Origin: Caenorhabditis remanei
Taxonomy: Eukaryota; Nematoda; Chromadorea; Rhabditida; Rhabditidae
Length of the DNA stretch: 64,000 bases
Assembly (NCBI RefSeq): GCF_010183535.1
Contig: NC_071331.1
Location: forward strand, 25,668,001-25,732,000
Direction of reading: 5' to 3'
Shown here piece after piece: positions 33,901 through 46,121 of this stretch (position 1 is the stretch's first letter; every line of letters starts with the position of its first letter). The position numbers and the translations under genes are program-made. A model generated the notes under the pieces. That model had not been told where the DNA came from. It saw only the letters and a program-made list of their open reading frames with translations, and did not search any database.

Positions 33901-36900
33901 TTAGGAGTGTACTTCACGAGAATTGTTCCATCATGATTGTCGACAATCTCGGCGACTTCCTTCTTTTGTGCTGGTGGCATGACGATCGCTTCAAGCTCTT
34001 CGGCACGGCAACCAAGGTCTCGGACGTTGAACTGGAACTGGATAATGGGTTAAAACGGGGGATTCTGATTGTGAGATCTTTATATCAGGGCTACTCAAAA
34101 ACGTCTAATAGAGCTCAGAACCTCGCAGGGTGTCCAGAAACGGTCTAACGTCTTTTCGGCACTTTCACAGCTTCGAAACCGCCAGAATCCCACAAAACCC
34201 ACGTTAAAACTCAACTAGAACATCCTGGAAGCTTCTGGAGCAATCTGGGTCTCCCGGACCCTTCTAGACCCCTATTAGTAACTCTAAAATCACTCCAAAC
34301 CCTATCTCCTTACAGTGAAGAATTTTTCCAACGGCTTCTGTTCGATTTCTTGAGCGGGAACAAGTGGTTGTTGTTGTTGTTCCTTCTTTTTGTTCTTCTT
34401 GTCTTTTCCGGCTGCCAGTGGCTCTTGATATTGTGCTGCCAACTGTTCCTTATCTTCTCTACTCGGCGCAGCGCCACGAGACCTGTCCTGAAACAAACAA
34501 AACAGAAGGTTAGGAGACACTTCAAGAGGTTAGACTCATCAATTCTGGAATTATACTCACCTGATACTTCTTCTCGTACTTGTCGACGTCGTCCTCTCGT
34601 TCGACAACGACTTTCGCACGTTCCGCTTGGATTCGCTCAAACTCGAGCTGTCCGTAGGCCTGGAATTTCAGAAGTTATAATGAGAAGTGATAGGGATAGT
34701 GAGGTGAGAGAAGGAAAATCTGTTTTCATCTGATTTTTGTGTTAGTTTTTGATGAAAAACAAGTGATAAAATGGAATGAAATTGGGATATCAAATGAGAT
34801 CAAATGAGGTTTCTCTCCAGTCTAGACTCGGGCTTTCGAGAAATTGGAGCCTAAAACGCAACAATATAGCAGAGTGGTGCTGAAATTGTAAACTTCTTAA
34901 GTCTAGACTTGATTACTTGAAGTGGGAGAGAGATTTTCCAATTATAGCAATATTTCAGTACCAATATGTCAGTTTTTGAGCGTTTACAGACAAAAACTGG
35001 CATTTCAGTACTAAATTTCCACTAAAACTCAAATATCCTTCTCTCAGCTCAAGAAAACCTAGTCTAGACTTAAAAAGCGCACAATGTCAGTGTCCATTCA
35101 CTAGATTTCTGAGTTCTGAGGCACGAAAAACGATTGGACCACGTGAGGAATGGAGAGACAATGATTATTATGTGAAGAAGAGGAAGAAGGGGCACCCATA
35201 GGCTGCTCCCGCGAGAAAGCTTCACGTGACTCAACGGAAGTTTACGTGACTTATCAGAGAGCCCTCCGCCAGGCAGTGGTATCCGTCGAAACAACACATG
35301 AGGAGACTTCCGACTGGATCGGAGAACAGTTTGAGTGTGAGCATCGGACTAATTGATTAGTCAAAGGACTCGAGCACGCTAGGAAATTGAAGGACATCAA
35401 TTAATCATGCAAGCTATCTCTCAGAATCTCTCTACATCCTCTAGAACTCAGCTTGCCTCAAATTAGAGTCAGAAATCCTAAATATGGGCTTGAAATCATC
35501 GGTTTTAACCAAAATTCCAACAGAAAAAAATAGCCAAGAGGCTACTGCTGATATCAATGCCGACAAGAGAGATGAAGAAAGGCAAAAATAATGGATGTAT
35601 GTAAGTGTGTGACATTCTCAACTCACATCAGATATATCGAAGAAAAAGAGGGAGGGAAGAGAAAACAGTTGTTATTTTTCCGCATCTTTCGGCTCGGATT
35701 GAAAAAGCAGAAGGAGCAATAGCTGCTTCAATTCAGAAGATCGAGGTTCTCCTTGTTTTTGACAAGAGAGAACTTTCCAATCTCTTAGCCGGTGAAGAGA
35801 TAGATGAATGATAAACAAAACTTCGAGAGGAAAAGAATTCTTGAAAGAGAAAAAACATGGATGTGGAGAGGGAGGAGAAAGATGATTTATGGGTAATGAT
35901 GAGGCGGAACGGATGTGGAGTGACTAGGAATAGGGTAATTAAGTTTGAGGATAGCTAGCGATGGACTCGTGATAGATATTACTGACTCAAAACTGGAATC
36001 CCTCAATTTGATGTTCAGGCGTGTTCTGACTCTAGGATTACACGGAATCGGAAAATGTGTGTTGTAAATTTGACAAATTTATGTCAAAAAATACTCATGT
36101 TGAACGTTGAGTCCATAATATGATTCAGACTCTCTAGTTTATAGAAAACTCATCTGGATCACTCGATTCCACTCAGATTTTGAGTTCAAAGCTTCTAAAA
36201 CGCTCAGAACCCACCAAAATCTCAGAATTCCGAGATCGAAATATTCAAAACTTCACTTCTCGGGTCGAAGTATCGATGAAATCTTCATAAGCATCAAAGT
36301 GCTTCCAGATGTTTTCTCTTCTCAACTCAGGTGAGGATATCTCTTGGAAAACAACAAAAGGTACATCCGAGAGCGGGCTGAGAGTGTGTGCAGTTGATCG
36401 GACATCGGACATCCATCTCTATGAATTCAGGGAAGAAGCAGTCATATCAGTCACATGCTTCTTCAAGTTATGAACTTTCGGGTCATTTAAACTTCACAAA
36501 CTCAAAGAAAATAGCGACAATAACTCCCTCTCCGTCAAAAACGAAAAACGAATTGGTGACAAATCGAGGTGAAAGTGAGAGTAACTGTTAGTGGACGAGT
36601 GAATTAGTCGGTTCGACAGAAAACAGTGACAGAATGAAAAAAGAGTGGTGAATCGTTGTGTCGGTGGAGAAGGACAATAACAATACAACTTCACAAACAT
36701 TTGAAAACTGACGAGAGGAGGGGACACTACGAGAGTGAAAATGAATTGTATTGGGGTAGAGGGGTGGAGAGAGGGAAACAAATAAAAATTGAATGTGGTA
36801 GCAAAGAGCAAAACCTAGAACTAGAAAGATTCTGGGTTAAACTGGATAACTTCAGATTCGAAAAGAGCCAGAAGATCTTTGAAGCGATAGACAATTGAAA

Positions 36901-39900
36901 ACTATGACTCAAAACATCGAAAATATGAAACTTCAGAATGTTTTGAATAGAAAAAACTAAAGGGAGCTGTAGAAGCCAGCCTGGGAGAAATTCGAGAGAA
37001 AAAGCATGGAACAATATGAAATCTAGATTATCCTCACGAAATGCAATCGAAGAGTGACAAAAAAAACCAATTTTCAAGCATAAAACTGTCTGGGAATGAG
37101 TTCAAGTCGAGGTAAATGAATGAAAAACACTCATTGCATGAAAGTGACTCGAAAATTACCGGAAATCAGAGATTTTCACTTCGTAATCAGGTAAATCTAT
37201 AGAGAAATGACTAAAAAAAGTAACATTTGCAACAAAATCTCATTCAGGTGAACCGAAATTAGCTGAAACTTCTCAAATATCGGCAAAAACACATCAATTT
37301 TCAGCAAGATAGCTACTGGGACAGCTAGAAACCATTCCAGATTGAAAAGATAAAACAAAGCTACTTAAACTGTGACAAAAAGCATCTAAAACCCTCGATT
37401 TCCCCACTAAAACCTACAGAAATCATCAAAAACCCACAAGAAAGACAACAAACTGTTGCGATTTGTGTTGAAAAATGTTCGGAAAAAGTGTGAGAAGACG
37501 CCCATTGATGGGTCGTGTCTTCATTTGTCCTTCACAGAAAGCATTCCATTCCCAAATCGCTCATGAAAAAGTATTAGCAACAGAAATAGATGAAGAAGAA
37601 GAAGAGAAGTGGTGTTTGTTGTGTCGTCTGTGTCTCTTCTAGAAGCTCCTCTCTCTATTCAGAATTGAAAAAGAAGGGGGAGCCCTCCCCCTCTACGAAT
37701 ACACTCACAACATCTTCTTGTTTACTACTAGAAGTGAGAGAAATAGAGAAAACAACACACTCTCGGGGGCCAATAGAAAAGTGAAGAAGATGCGGGAGAG
37801 AGAGAGAGAAACAATGAAAAAAGTGTTTCATGATTTCTTTTCGCACCACTAATTTTTCTCAGATAGAGGTCATCCATCTAGCTAGCAGGCATGAAATAGG
37901 GAGGGGCTGGAGTGTCTGAGACGAGTTTTTTCATTAAGAATGAATCTGGGAGTCCCATTTTCCTGAAACATTTGATTACCTCATATTCGACATGATCCAC
38001 TTGTTCTCCACCGTAGAACACATCCAACATATTCGCTCCCAACTTTGTCGGTGTGAACACAATACGATCGGCAACTCGGTGTCCATTGTCAATGATTTCC
38101 TGAATGTGTTCCAATCGAACAGCATCCGGACGAGCAGCGAGTACACGAATCGATGCATGTGGCTTCTGGGTTTGCTTCTTTTTCGTCTCAATCGGATGGT
38201 TGTAAGTGAGAGTGGTGGGTTGATTCTCTGCAACTTCTGGATGCATGAAGAGATCATCCTTTCTAACGTCCTCCTTCTTTCCAATCTTTTCCGCAATCAC
38301 TGGCACCTTCATCGCCACTTCCTCTCCATTCAAATAGAACACGACACTGTATTCACCGGCCATATCGGTTGGGAAGTGGACGTCGTAGACACCAGCTGAC
38401 TCGGTACTTCTCACGTGGCTGACTCGCTCCTTGCCGTCTGGTCCGAAGACGCGCGCCTCGATTTTCTTGACATTTCCACATTCACGGACGTCGAATGGAA
38501 CGTGTCCTTCGTGAGAGGCGAATGTGGTGATCGGTTGATTTTCCTTCTTCTTGTCGTGAACTGAAATAAGAGAAGAGATTAGTTTCAGAGATATAGGTAT
38601 TCTAGGGCACAGTCTCCCAGACTCCGAGAAAGAACTGCAAGGAAATTTTTGATCTACCCTCATGAAACGAAAAATTTGAGAAATTAGCAGGTCTACAAAT
38701 TTATTTTTTTGATTTTTAGCGTAAAGCTCAAGGTCAGAAGTAAGAAAATTTCAGTTTTAGAATTATTCAGAAAGCATTATCCACCCATTCAATCCAAAAA
38801 ATCCTGGTTTTATATATTTTTTCAGGTCGAAAAGGCAATTTTTCATTTTGATTTCGGAAAAATCTACGGGATTTGTTTATTTCTCAATATTATATAACGA
38901 ATGATATCTCAAAACGTGCTCCGGAGATTTTTACACATTTCTGTAGGACGGTTTTTCAATTTGTTCATTAGTTTTCGAGAAAATAACAAAAAACTGAAAA
39001 AAATTCAGAATTTGATCGATTTCTCGAAAACTAATGAGCAAATTGAAAAACCGTCCTACAGAAATGTGTACAAATCTCCGGAGCACGTTTTGAGATATCA
39101 TTCGTTGGATAATGTTGAGAAATGAACAAATCCCGTAGATTTTTCCAAAATCAAGATGAAAAATTGCCATTTCGACCTGAAAAAATATATAAAACCAGGA
39201 TTTTTTGGATTGAATGGGTGGATAATGCTTTCTGAATAATTCTAAAACTTGAATTTTATCATTAATGACTTGGAGCTTTACTCTAAAAATCAAAAAAATA
39301 AATTTGTAGACCTGCTTATTTCTCAAAATTTTCGTTTCATTAGGGTAGATCAAAAATTTCCTTGCAGTTGGTTTTCGGAGGCTGGGAGACTGTGTAGGGT
39401 AAAACTCACGAATTTTGATCAGCTGCGGCTCCATCTCTGGGATCACTTTGATCGCCTTTTCTCCAACCTTCTCTCCATCATAAAAGATAGTGACTGGAAT
39501 GGAAGTATGCTGTGATCCAGTCGGCATGAATCTGACATTGTAGTGACGTGGATTCGTAGTGGATCTTGTGACAATCGGCTGGTGCTGTCCATATTCATTG
39601 GCAATCTTCGCGGTGACTGGAAGATCCTTTGTCTTGGTGGTGTCGATGATGAAGTTGATTGGCTGTTTGAGTCGATACGCTGGCTCATCCAAACCAATCA
39701 CAGCCACTTGAGTCGGGTCCTTCTTGTAGTCGACTCTCGCCTTGAATGGACTTCCCTTCACGTGCTCTTTCTTCTCATCTTTTCCGAATTTGATCGTCAT
39801 CTCGTACTCTCCCGGTGCCTTCGCCACGTATTCCACACTGCACTTCCCGTTTCCTTTGTCTTGAATTCGAGACTCCGCCTTCGCCGGTCCTCTCATCTCC

Positions 39901-42900
39901 ATACTCAACGCGCCTTCTCCTGCTCCATCCAAATCCAATTCGAATTGAGCCTTCTCTCCGACGACGGCTGACTCGAGCCCAGGTCCGAAAGCTCGACACT
40001 TGCTCACATCGGTTCCTTTCTTCACTTCAACTGTTGCCTCCTCCACTGGTATCTCGTCGAAAAGGAGTTGTAGTTTGTGCTCTCCGACGTCCATAAGTGG
40101 AGTATCTGTGGAATATGTTCCATCTGGATTGATTCTCAGTGGAATGTTGTAGAGCTTTCCGTTGTGGTAATCCAACAATTGAAGTCCTTTTCCTTTTGGC
40201 TCCAACTTTCCGACGTTGATGACTGGACGGAGACGTGAACCGATCAAGATGCTCTCTGAAAGTAAAGAAGTTGGGTGATTGCAAAAATGTCTACATGACT
40301 GGAAATCGGCTAAAAATCACTCTGAATTCGAATTTTATAGTCAATTTTTGTAGCTTTTAAAGTAAGAAACATCAATTTCGGAATGGTTTGATGCCAAATT
40401 TCGACACTTGTGACTTCGGGGGTCTCGACTTCTACGTGTCAAGGATCCGATTTTAGATTCTGAACTTTAGTTCCGTTTTCAGACATTTTGAGCTTGAAAA
40501 TTAGTGTTTTTGAAGTTTTTGACTCTGAAAACCGGGATTTTTATGTTCAGAATCGTCCGAAATACATCCGATTTAGAAAAATTTTTTTAAACATTTATTT
40601 GCGATGAAAACGAAAGGCAAGAGAGATAGTTGGGGTTGCGAACATATGAGATCAGGACGTGGATAATACTTTCAAAAATTGAATATAGAGAGTTACTATA
40701 TGTACAGAAGAGAGGTATATCAAGATATGAGAAATCAGAACATTCAGGTACAAGCTTGAGGATTGGGATTCGGCGTGCTTGACGATCCACTGGATATCGA
40801 CGAGTACGGGCTCTCCGTTTTGCTCCGTTGATCCGCTCCAAGAAGTGACGGGCTCCCAAGTAACGCAGCCACCGCAACGATTTGCATCGGGCTCCCAGGG
40901 ACATGCTCATTGTCAAACATGACTCTGAGGTAGTAAAGTCCCGGTTGTTTCGGAGTGAAGCACATTTTCAATATTCCATCTTGATTATCAACACAATGAA
41001 GTGGTGTCCTTGTGGGTCCATCGACATATACATCAATATCACCGAATCCTGCATTCGTAGTGTCTATGAGCACAAAAGTAGATCTTTGAGCTACCAATGG
41101 CCCCAGACCGGGTCCGGATACTGTAACCAGATCGGCACGTGGTGGTCCAGAGCCACAAACAACGTATTCAGCTTCAGCCAACGTGGATTCTCCTGGATCT
41201 TGTTTCAAATCAACGTCTTCGGCTCCAGAAGACCCAGGTTGACTGGGATCTACGGATAGAAGTGTGAAAGGAGATTTCTCGATCGGAATATCCTGATAAG
41301 TCACATCAATCGTATAATTTCCAACTTCCGACGGTGTAAATCGTACTCTGAATCCTGTCGGCGTGGATTCAATGATAGCCTCAACGACTCTTCCCGAAGG
41401 AGATGTGATGACAATCCGTGTGTTCTCTCCGTCAGTTGTGAAGACGTGGATCTCTTTTTCCACATTTACAGTGACAATGGCTGAAATTTTGATGAGTTGG
41501 AATTGAGAATCGCGTCGAAAACCATGCCGTCAGTAGGTCGAAACACTCGAAAATCCACAACAATCCACAAAGAAAATCAATCGAATTATATTAAAAAACG
41601 CAAATAAATTATAGAAAAATTGTTAGAAAAACACTGAAAATCAATTCAATCGGTTAGTCAGATCACTCATTCAGTTCACAGCAATCCGATACCTACCGTT
41701 CTCGAGACCATCTACACGAATTCCAGATACATCCACATTTGGCTTCACATTGATTGCGATTGGCGAAATCTCCTCTCCAGCGAACACCACATTGAGCTGG
41801 AAATGGAAAATTATGATGAAAAAGAGATAAAACGCGTCAAAAGTGCGCCAGAGGTCCGGAACGTGAACTCTCCGTCTAAAACAGGGATGTGCCTATGGAG
41901 GCGCTTTGGGCGCTGAATGAATTCAAACTGTGCGAAAATGCGATGAGAGAGAGAGTGTGTGTCTTCGTCTCTCCAATTCGCACACTCTCTCTCGCCGCAT
42001 TTTCGAATTTCTTGAAAAAATTTGAGGCACTCAACGCCACCCGGGCACATACCTGGTCTAAAATTGCGCCTACGACACGCCAGAATAATCTGAAACTCTA
42101 CCTGATATGCTCCTGGTCTTTGTGCGGTGTATTTGACCGTGAAGGATCCATCTTGGTTATCCAACACATCCAAGTCGACCTTCTCTCCGTGATCGTCTGC
42201 AAGTGCGACTTCAACAGCTCCCGGTCCCGCCTGTGTGGCATCAATTGTGAAACGAGTTGGTTCCTTTGAGTAGACTGGTCCCTCGACTCCTGGTCCGTAG
42301 ATTCTCAGCTTAGAGGCATCTGTGGCTTCTTTGACCTTGATGGAGAAAGGGGCTCCTGGCACAGAGACTCCGCCCACACTGACATCAATCTTATGCTTTT
42401 GAGCGTGTTCTGGGATGAGAGTGTATTCAAAGATTCCTGGTGTGATCTCTCTGGCTCCATATGAGATCTTGTTGAGTGTTGGATCTAGAATCTCCACTTT
42501 CGGAACCAAATCTACACCACAGAGTCTGGTGTCGACACGGAATGGAATCTTCTCGCCGACAGAGTAGACCTTGTTCTCATCGATTCCTGTTACTCGCGTT
42601 GCACTCGGCTTCAATCCTGGAACGGCTTCGGTGACACGGAGAACGAATGGCGAGTCTTGGATATGTTCTCCATTGGCGAGCACTCCAACCTTGTAGACTC
42701 CCGGAGCTGTTGGTGTGTAGGAAAGGACTGCAGAGCCATCTGGTCTTTCGTTGCACCCGATTTCTGCCTTCGATGGTCCTTCAACTGCGAACGACAAGTC
42801 AGCCGACTCTCCGTTCATCTCCACATCGAACACACATGGCTCATTGACAATTCCTCCTTCGAGTCCTGGACCGAATGCTCTGATTTTCGATGTGCTCTTC

Positions 42901-45618
42901 GGAGCGACATGAACCTTATGGGATTCCACAACGTCTCCAGCGACTTTTACAATCACTTCCAACTCCTCTGGCGCTTCCTTCGGCTCGTATTCAAAATGAA
43001 GTGTCTGAGCTTCCTCGTCGTATCCAACAGAAATCGGGAGATGTTTTCCATCCTTCTTCGCAACTTCCAACGAGACATTGGCGTTGGAGATGCTCTCATC
43101 TGGATCCATCGACTCCACGTGTACTCCAACAACGTCATTCTTTCTGACTCCATCTGGCGCGATTCCTCTTCCCCAGATCTTGAAAGCGTTCTTCGGTTTT
43201 CCGCGGAGTGGAAATGGAGATCCCGTGATTGGGAGCTTTCTGTGGAAGACATTGACTGAGTGGAGACCGATGACTGGAATTGTGTACTCGAATGAGTGCT
43301 CTCCTGGTTGTGAACTCTCCAGAATCGCCATTCGATGTTCTTTTCCATTAGGATCCACTATGATCGCTTCGACTGGCCCTTCGATTGCATCGACAACTGT
43401 GAATTTGATCGATTCGCCAACTTTTGCGGTCTTCTGATATTCGAGAAGGCGTGCGATTGGGACAACCTGGAAATTGAAGGAATTGAGAGAGGGGAACAGA
43501 TTCTAAGGGGTTTTAGGCTAAAAATAGGCTAGAAACCTTATTTTTTAGCTGGAAATCTAGAAAACAGGGGTTTCTACTCCATTTTCAATAAACAGGTCTC
43601 ACAATGAAGCGAAAATTCGAGTTTTGAAGCATTTTCCCCTCAGTTTCAGCCCATTCTTACCTGACAAGTGGTGCAGGCCTCTGGAATCGCTTGCGTCTCG
43701 AAAGTGTGAATGTCAGTTGCTCCGATTTCCAATTGAATGGGCCCAACCTTCGTCGGTGTGAATTTGACCTTGTAGGCGTCGTCCTTGTCCTCGACTCTCT
43801 TCACGGTGAGATGAATTTCATGTCCATCGGCATCTCGAATCGCGATCTTCGGCTTGTATCCATCTCTCGAGAGTTTCAGATCAAACTCCTTTGGCTCATT
43901 GATGATGAGAGTCTTCTCAAGATTCGAGACTGTCGCATTGACTTTTGGCTTCACAATCACTGGTTTCGTGGCTGGGAACTGTGAGAGATATGTCATGACA
44001 GACATTTCATCTATCTCTGGATGAATCATCTCAGCTGGAGCAATGAGGGGAGCCACTTTCAGCAGATCTTGTGCTGACTTCATCGCCTTCTCGGTGTTCT
44101 CCAACGCCTCATTCGGAGACCAATTCTCCCAGTCCTCGAGTGCTCCTGGAGCCATCGAGTTGACCAACGCTCCGAGAGCAACTCCATCATTCCAATCCGA
44201 AGTGAAATTGGAGATTGGAAGACCCGGAAGACGATTGCGAATCCAGTTGAGCAGTTTCTGTTTCGGCGTCTCCTCCTGTTGACCGTCCTCTCGCTTCTCC
44301 TGAATCCATCCCATCGAGATTGAGTAATGGAGGATGAGGGTCCAGACGAGACCGAGGATCAACTTCTTGTTGTGATCGACAATGTGGGTACTGTCTGGAA
44401 TGAGAATCGAGTTAGGTATAGTAGAAAAAGGACGTAAAATGGTATCAAAATAGTCGAAAACCTATTTCCAACCAAAATTATTACAAAAATGCACTCAAAA
44501 ACTATACAATACGCCTTCTCTACGAAAAACGAAGAGCTCCCCTCTACGGGTCAAATGAATCCGTAAGTCAAACATGTTTTTGTTTGTTTTTAGCGTATGG
44601 AACTGCTCTCTCTGGCGGGAGCACCACCACACTTTTATTACAAACACATAGTTGACCATAGTGGACACTATTCGGCGAGTTTTTTTGTGAAAGGAGAAGC
44701 GCAATTCGAGGTTTAGGCGAGAGGAAAAAAGAAGAGAATTGGCGGTTGAGGAATTGAAAGATCAAGGTATTTTCAATGTTTCTCTTCCATTTTTAGCCGA
44801 TTTTCCCCCGTTTTTCGCTTCAAATCATTCCAAATCCGTACCAATATTAATAATCTTGATATTCTCCTCGTTCTGGAAGAAGTTCAACGCCAACGAGACA
44901 TTCTCCAACTTTTGCGAGCGGAACGCCACTTTTTTATTGAATTTTCCGACGGTCTTGTGAGAGAGCACCTGAGCCAACGCGATCAGTTTGAGTCCATCAG
45001 AGAACTCTGTTTCCTGAAATTAAATATTTAGTGAATATTCTAGAGAAAAGGCTTTCTTACCAAACTTCCAATGGACTCTCCGGCTTTCTGAAGGTGATTG
45101 TTGACCCATCTGGTGAATGTGTTTTGTTGGATGATCTTCCATTCGGCGTCTTCGTGGCGAATTGCCGGGACGACCTGAAAAAGGGGAAATTTTTGACATG
45201 AAATGGGAAAATTTGGGGAAAAGATGATCGAATTTAAACAAAACAGTGATATTCATGTTCCATCCGACCTATTCTCTATAGGGGATCTCAAATCTAATGG
45301 GAATAGTAAATTCCTACATGAAAATAACACAAAAAGCTGATTTCAGACGGAAAACTATAATAAATCACTCATTTCGTTAGAAAAATGACCTAATACCGAC
45401 CAAAAGGGAACACATCTCATGGAGCTGAATTCCGAATAAAAATCACAACTTTCACACTCAAAAATTCCGATTTTCGAGTTAAAATTACGAGCAAAATGAC
45501 TGCGGTTTTTGAAAAAATAGTTATTTTTCGTGAAAACGTCGAAAAAATCCCACAATTTCCACCCAAATTGTGCATTTCTTACCTCCTCTTCCTGGTCATG
45601 GCGTTTTGGTTGCGCCAT
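30910..45618 (-). CDS. fln-1: Filamin (actin cross-linking scaffold), long isoform
   Basis: Minus-strand exons: 45583-45618, 45061-45174, 44842-45013, 43661-44394, 42102-43466, 41697-41796, 39410-40255, 37980-38560, 34561-34659, 34314-34487, 33534-34037, 32628-33479, 31412-32359, 30910-31173. They join in phase to 2,262 residues, close to the length I recall for C. elegans FLN-1. The first ~30% of exons encode two calponin-homology domains forming the actin-binding domain ([47 protein letters not shown]). About 20 Ig-filamin repeats follow, with recurring GPGLE, GPSKA, YTPTxPGxY and DSPFxxxV motifs. A hinge-like, Lys/Gln-rich insert (34314-34659: [30 protein letters not shown]) interrupts the array before the last ~9 repeats. 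The last repeat ends GSPFAIEP at TAA 30910-30912. It cross-links F-actin and scaffolds receptors. Intron 34660-37979 is 3.3 kb and might hold an internal promoter, not shown. Confidence 0.95.
34660..37877. other. Large fln-1 intron region
   Basis: No extra coding exon seen between the hinge-like exon and the repeat 11 exon. Purine-rich plus strand with GAGAGA runs around 37780-37815. Open frames at 36494-37077 (minus) and 37590-37849 have no family resemblance. Confidence 0.45.
37878..37979 (-). CDS. fln-1: Alternative fln-1 3' end by read-through of a splice donor
   Basis: The exon 37980-38560 ends at the good donor GAG|GTAATC. If it is not used, the frame continues for 33 codons (ending [10 protein letters not shown]) to a stop at 37878. 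This would give a filamin with the actin-binding domain and about 11 repeats. No clear AATAAA was seen below it, so support is weak. Confidence 0.35.
   Translation of the reverse strand, partial: VIKCFRKMGLPDSFLMKKLVSDTPAPPYFMPAS
38604..39399. repeat. ~800-bp near-perfect inverted repeat in a fln-1 intron
   Basis: Left arm 38604-38985 and right arm 39018-39399 are reverse complements with few mismatches (for example CTGTAGGACGGTTTTTCAAT at the left and its inverse at the right; CCACCCATTCAATCC likewise), separated by ~35 bases. It lies wholly in the intron 38561-39409, so it would form a long hairpin in the primary transcript. No transposase frame. Confidence 0.85.
40594..40599 (-). terminator. 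Poly(A) signal for the short fln-1 isoform
   Basis: TTTATT on the plus strand (AATAAA on the coding strand), about 145 bases past the stop at 40744. Supports the terminal exon 40744-41480. Confidence 0.55.
40744..41480 (-). CDS. fln-1: Alternative terminal exon of a short fln-1 isoform
   Basis: Exon 41697-41796 ends in phase 1. It can join either 40255 (long form, G|AG) or 41480 (G|CC) in frame. The 41480 exon encodes Ig-filamin sequence ([45 protein letters not shown]), then a Ser/Pro-rich tail ([19 protein letters not shown]) and a stop at 40744. This isoform would keep the actin-binding domain and about eight repeats, omitting the C-terminal half. A poly(A) signal lies downstream. Confidence 0.8.
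41882..42055. mobile_element. hAT-like MITE, copy 1 (fln-1 intron)
   Basis: 174 bp starting CAGGGATGTGCCTATGGAGG and ending GGGCACATACCTG, flanked by a perfect 8-bp duplication GTCTAAAA (41874-41881 and 42056-42063). The interior holds GAGAGAGTGTG against CACACTCTCTCTC, a hairpin. CAGG ends with 8-bp duplications are diagnostic of hAT-type insertion. It occupies over half of the intron 41797-42101. Confidence 0.92.
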
Positions 45619-45925
45619 GGTTGACGTTGATTATTTGTAGATTTTCTAGCTGTCCTATATTGTTCGCTTCTGAAACAACATGAAATATTTGATATTCGGG
45701 ATGGAGAAAACGGAAAAAGCGAAAAGAACAAGAGCGGATGATTCATTTTTTTGTGTTGAAAAAGTGCGGGAGAAGAGATGAAACAAAAAAAGAGAATAGA
45801 ATAAGATGACACGGATGGACGGCTTCTTCTTATTCTTTTTATTCAAACAGAAGAAAGTAAACGGAAGCATACTGTAGATGTCAAAGAGGAAGAGAGGTGA
45901 TGAATAGGGGAACGGGCGTTGGAAG
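45619..45925. other. fln-1 upstream sequence
   Basis: AT-rich, no gene. Expected to hold the 5' UTR and promoter of fln-1. No clear TATA box or SL acceptor could be fixed. Confidence 0.35.
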
Positions 45926-46113
45926 CAGGTATGTGCCCGGGTGGCGTTGAGCGCCTCGCATTTTCAGCCGAAATTTGAAAATGCGACGAGAAAGAGTGTG
46001 CGAAATGGAGAGACGCAGACACACTCTCTCGATTTTACACACTCTCTCTCGTCGCATTTTCGCCCACTTTGAAATCTTTCAGCGCCCAAAGCGCCTCCAT
46101 AGGCACATCCCTG
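45926..46113. mobile_element. hAT-like MITE, copy 2 (upstream of fln-1)
   Basis: 188 bp, inverted relative to copy 1: starts CAGGTATGTGCCCGGGTGG and ends CCATAGGCACATCCCTG. It is flanked by a perfect 8-bp duplication GTTGGAAG (45918-45925 and 46114-46121). It shares GCGCCCAAAGCGCCTCC and the GAGAGTGTG hairpin with copy 1. Confidence 0.92.
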
Positions 46114-46121
46114 GTTGGAAG

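Noticed and set aside
38931..39400. Extra coding exon of fln-1 continuing past 39410
   Set aside because: The donor CAAAATTC|GTGAGT and the in-phase join to 38560 are strong, and the continuation is one arm of an inverted repeat.
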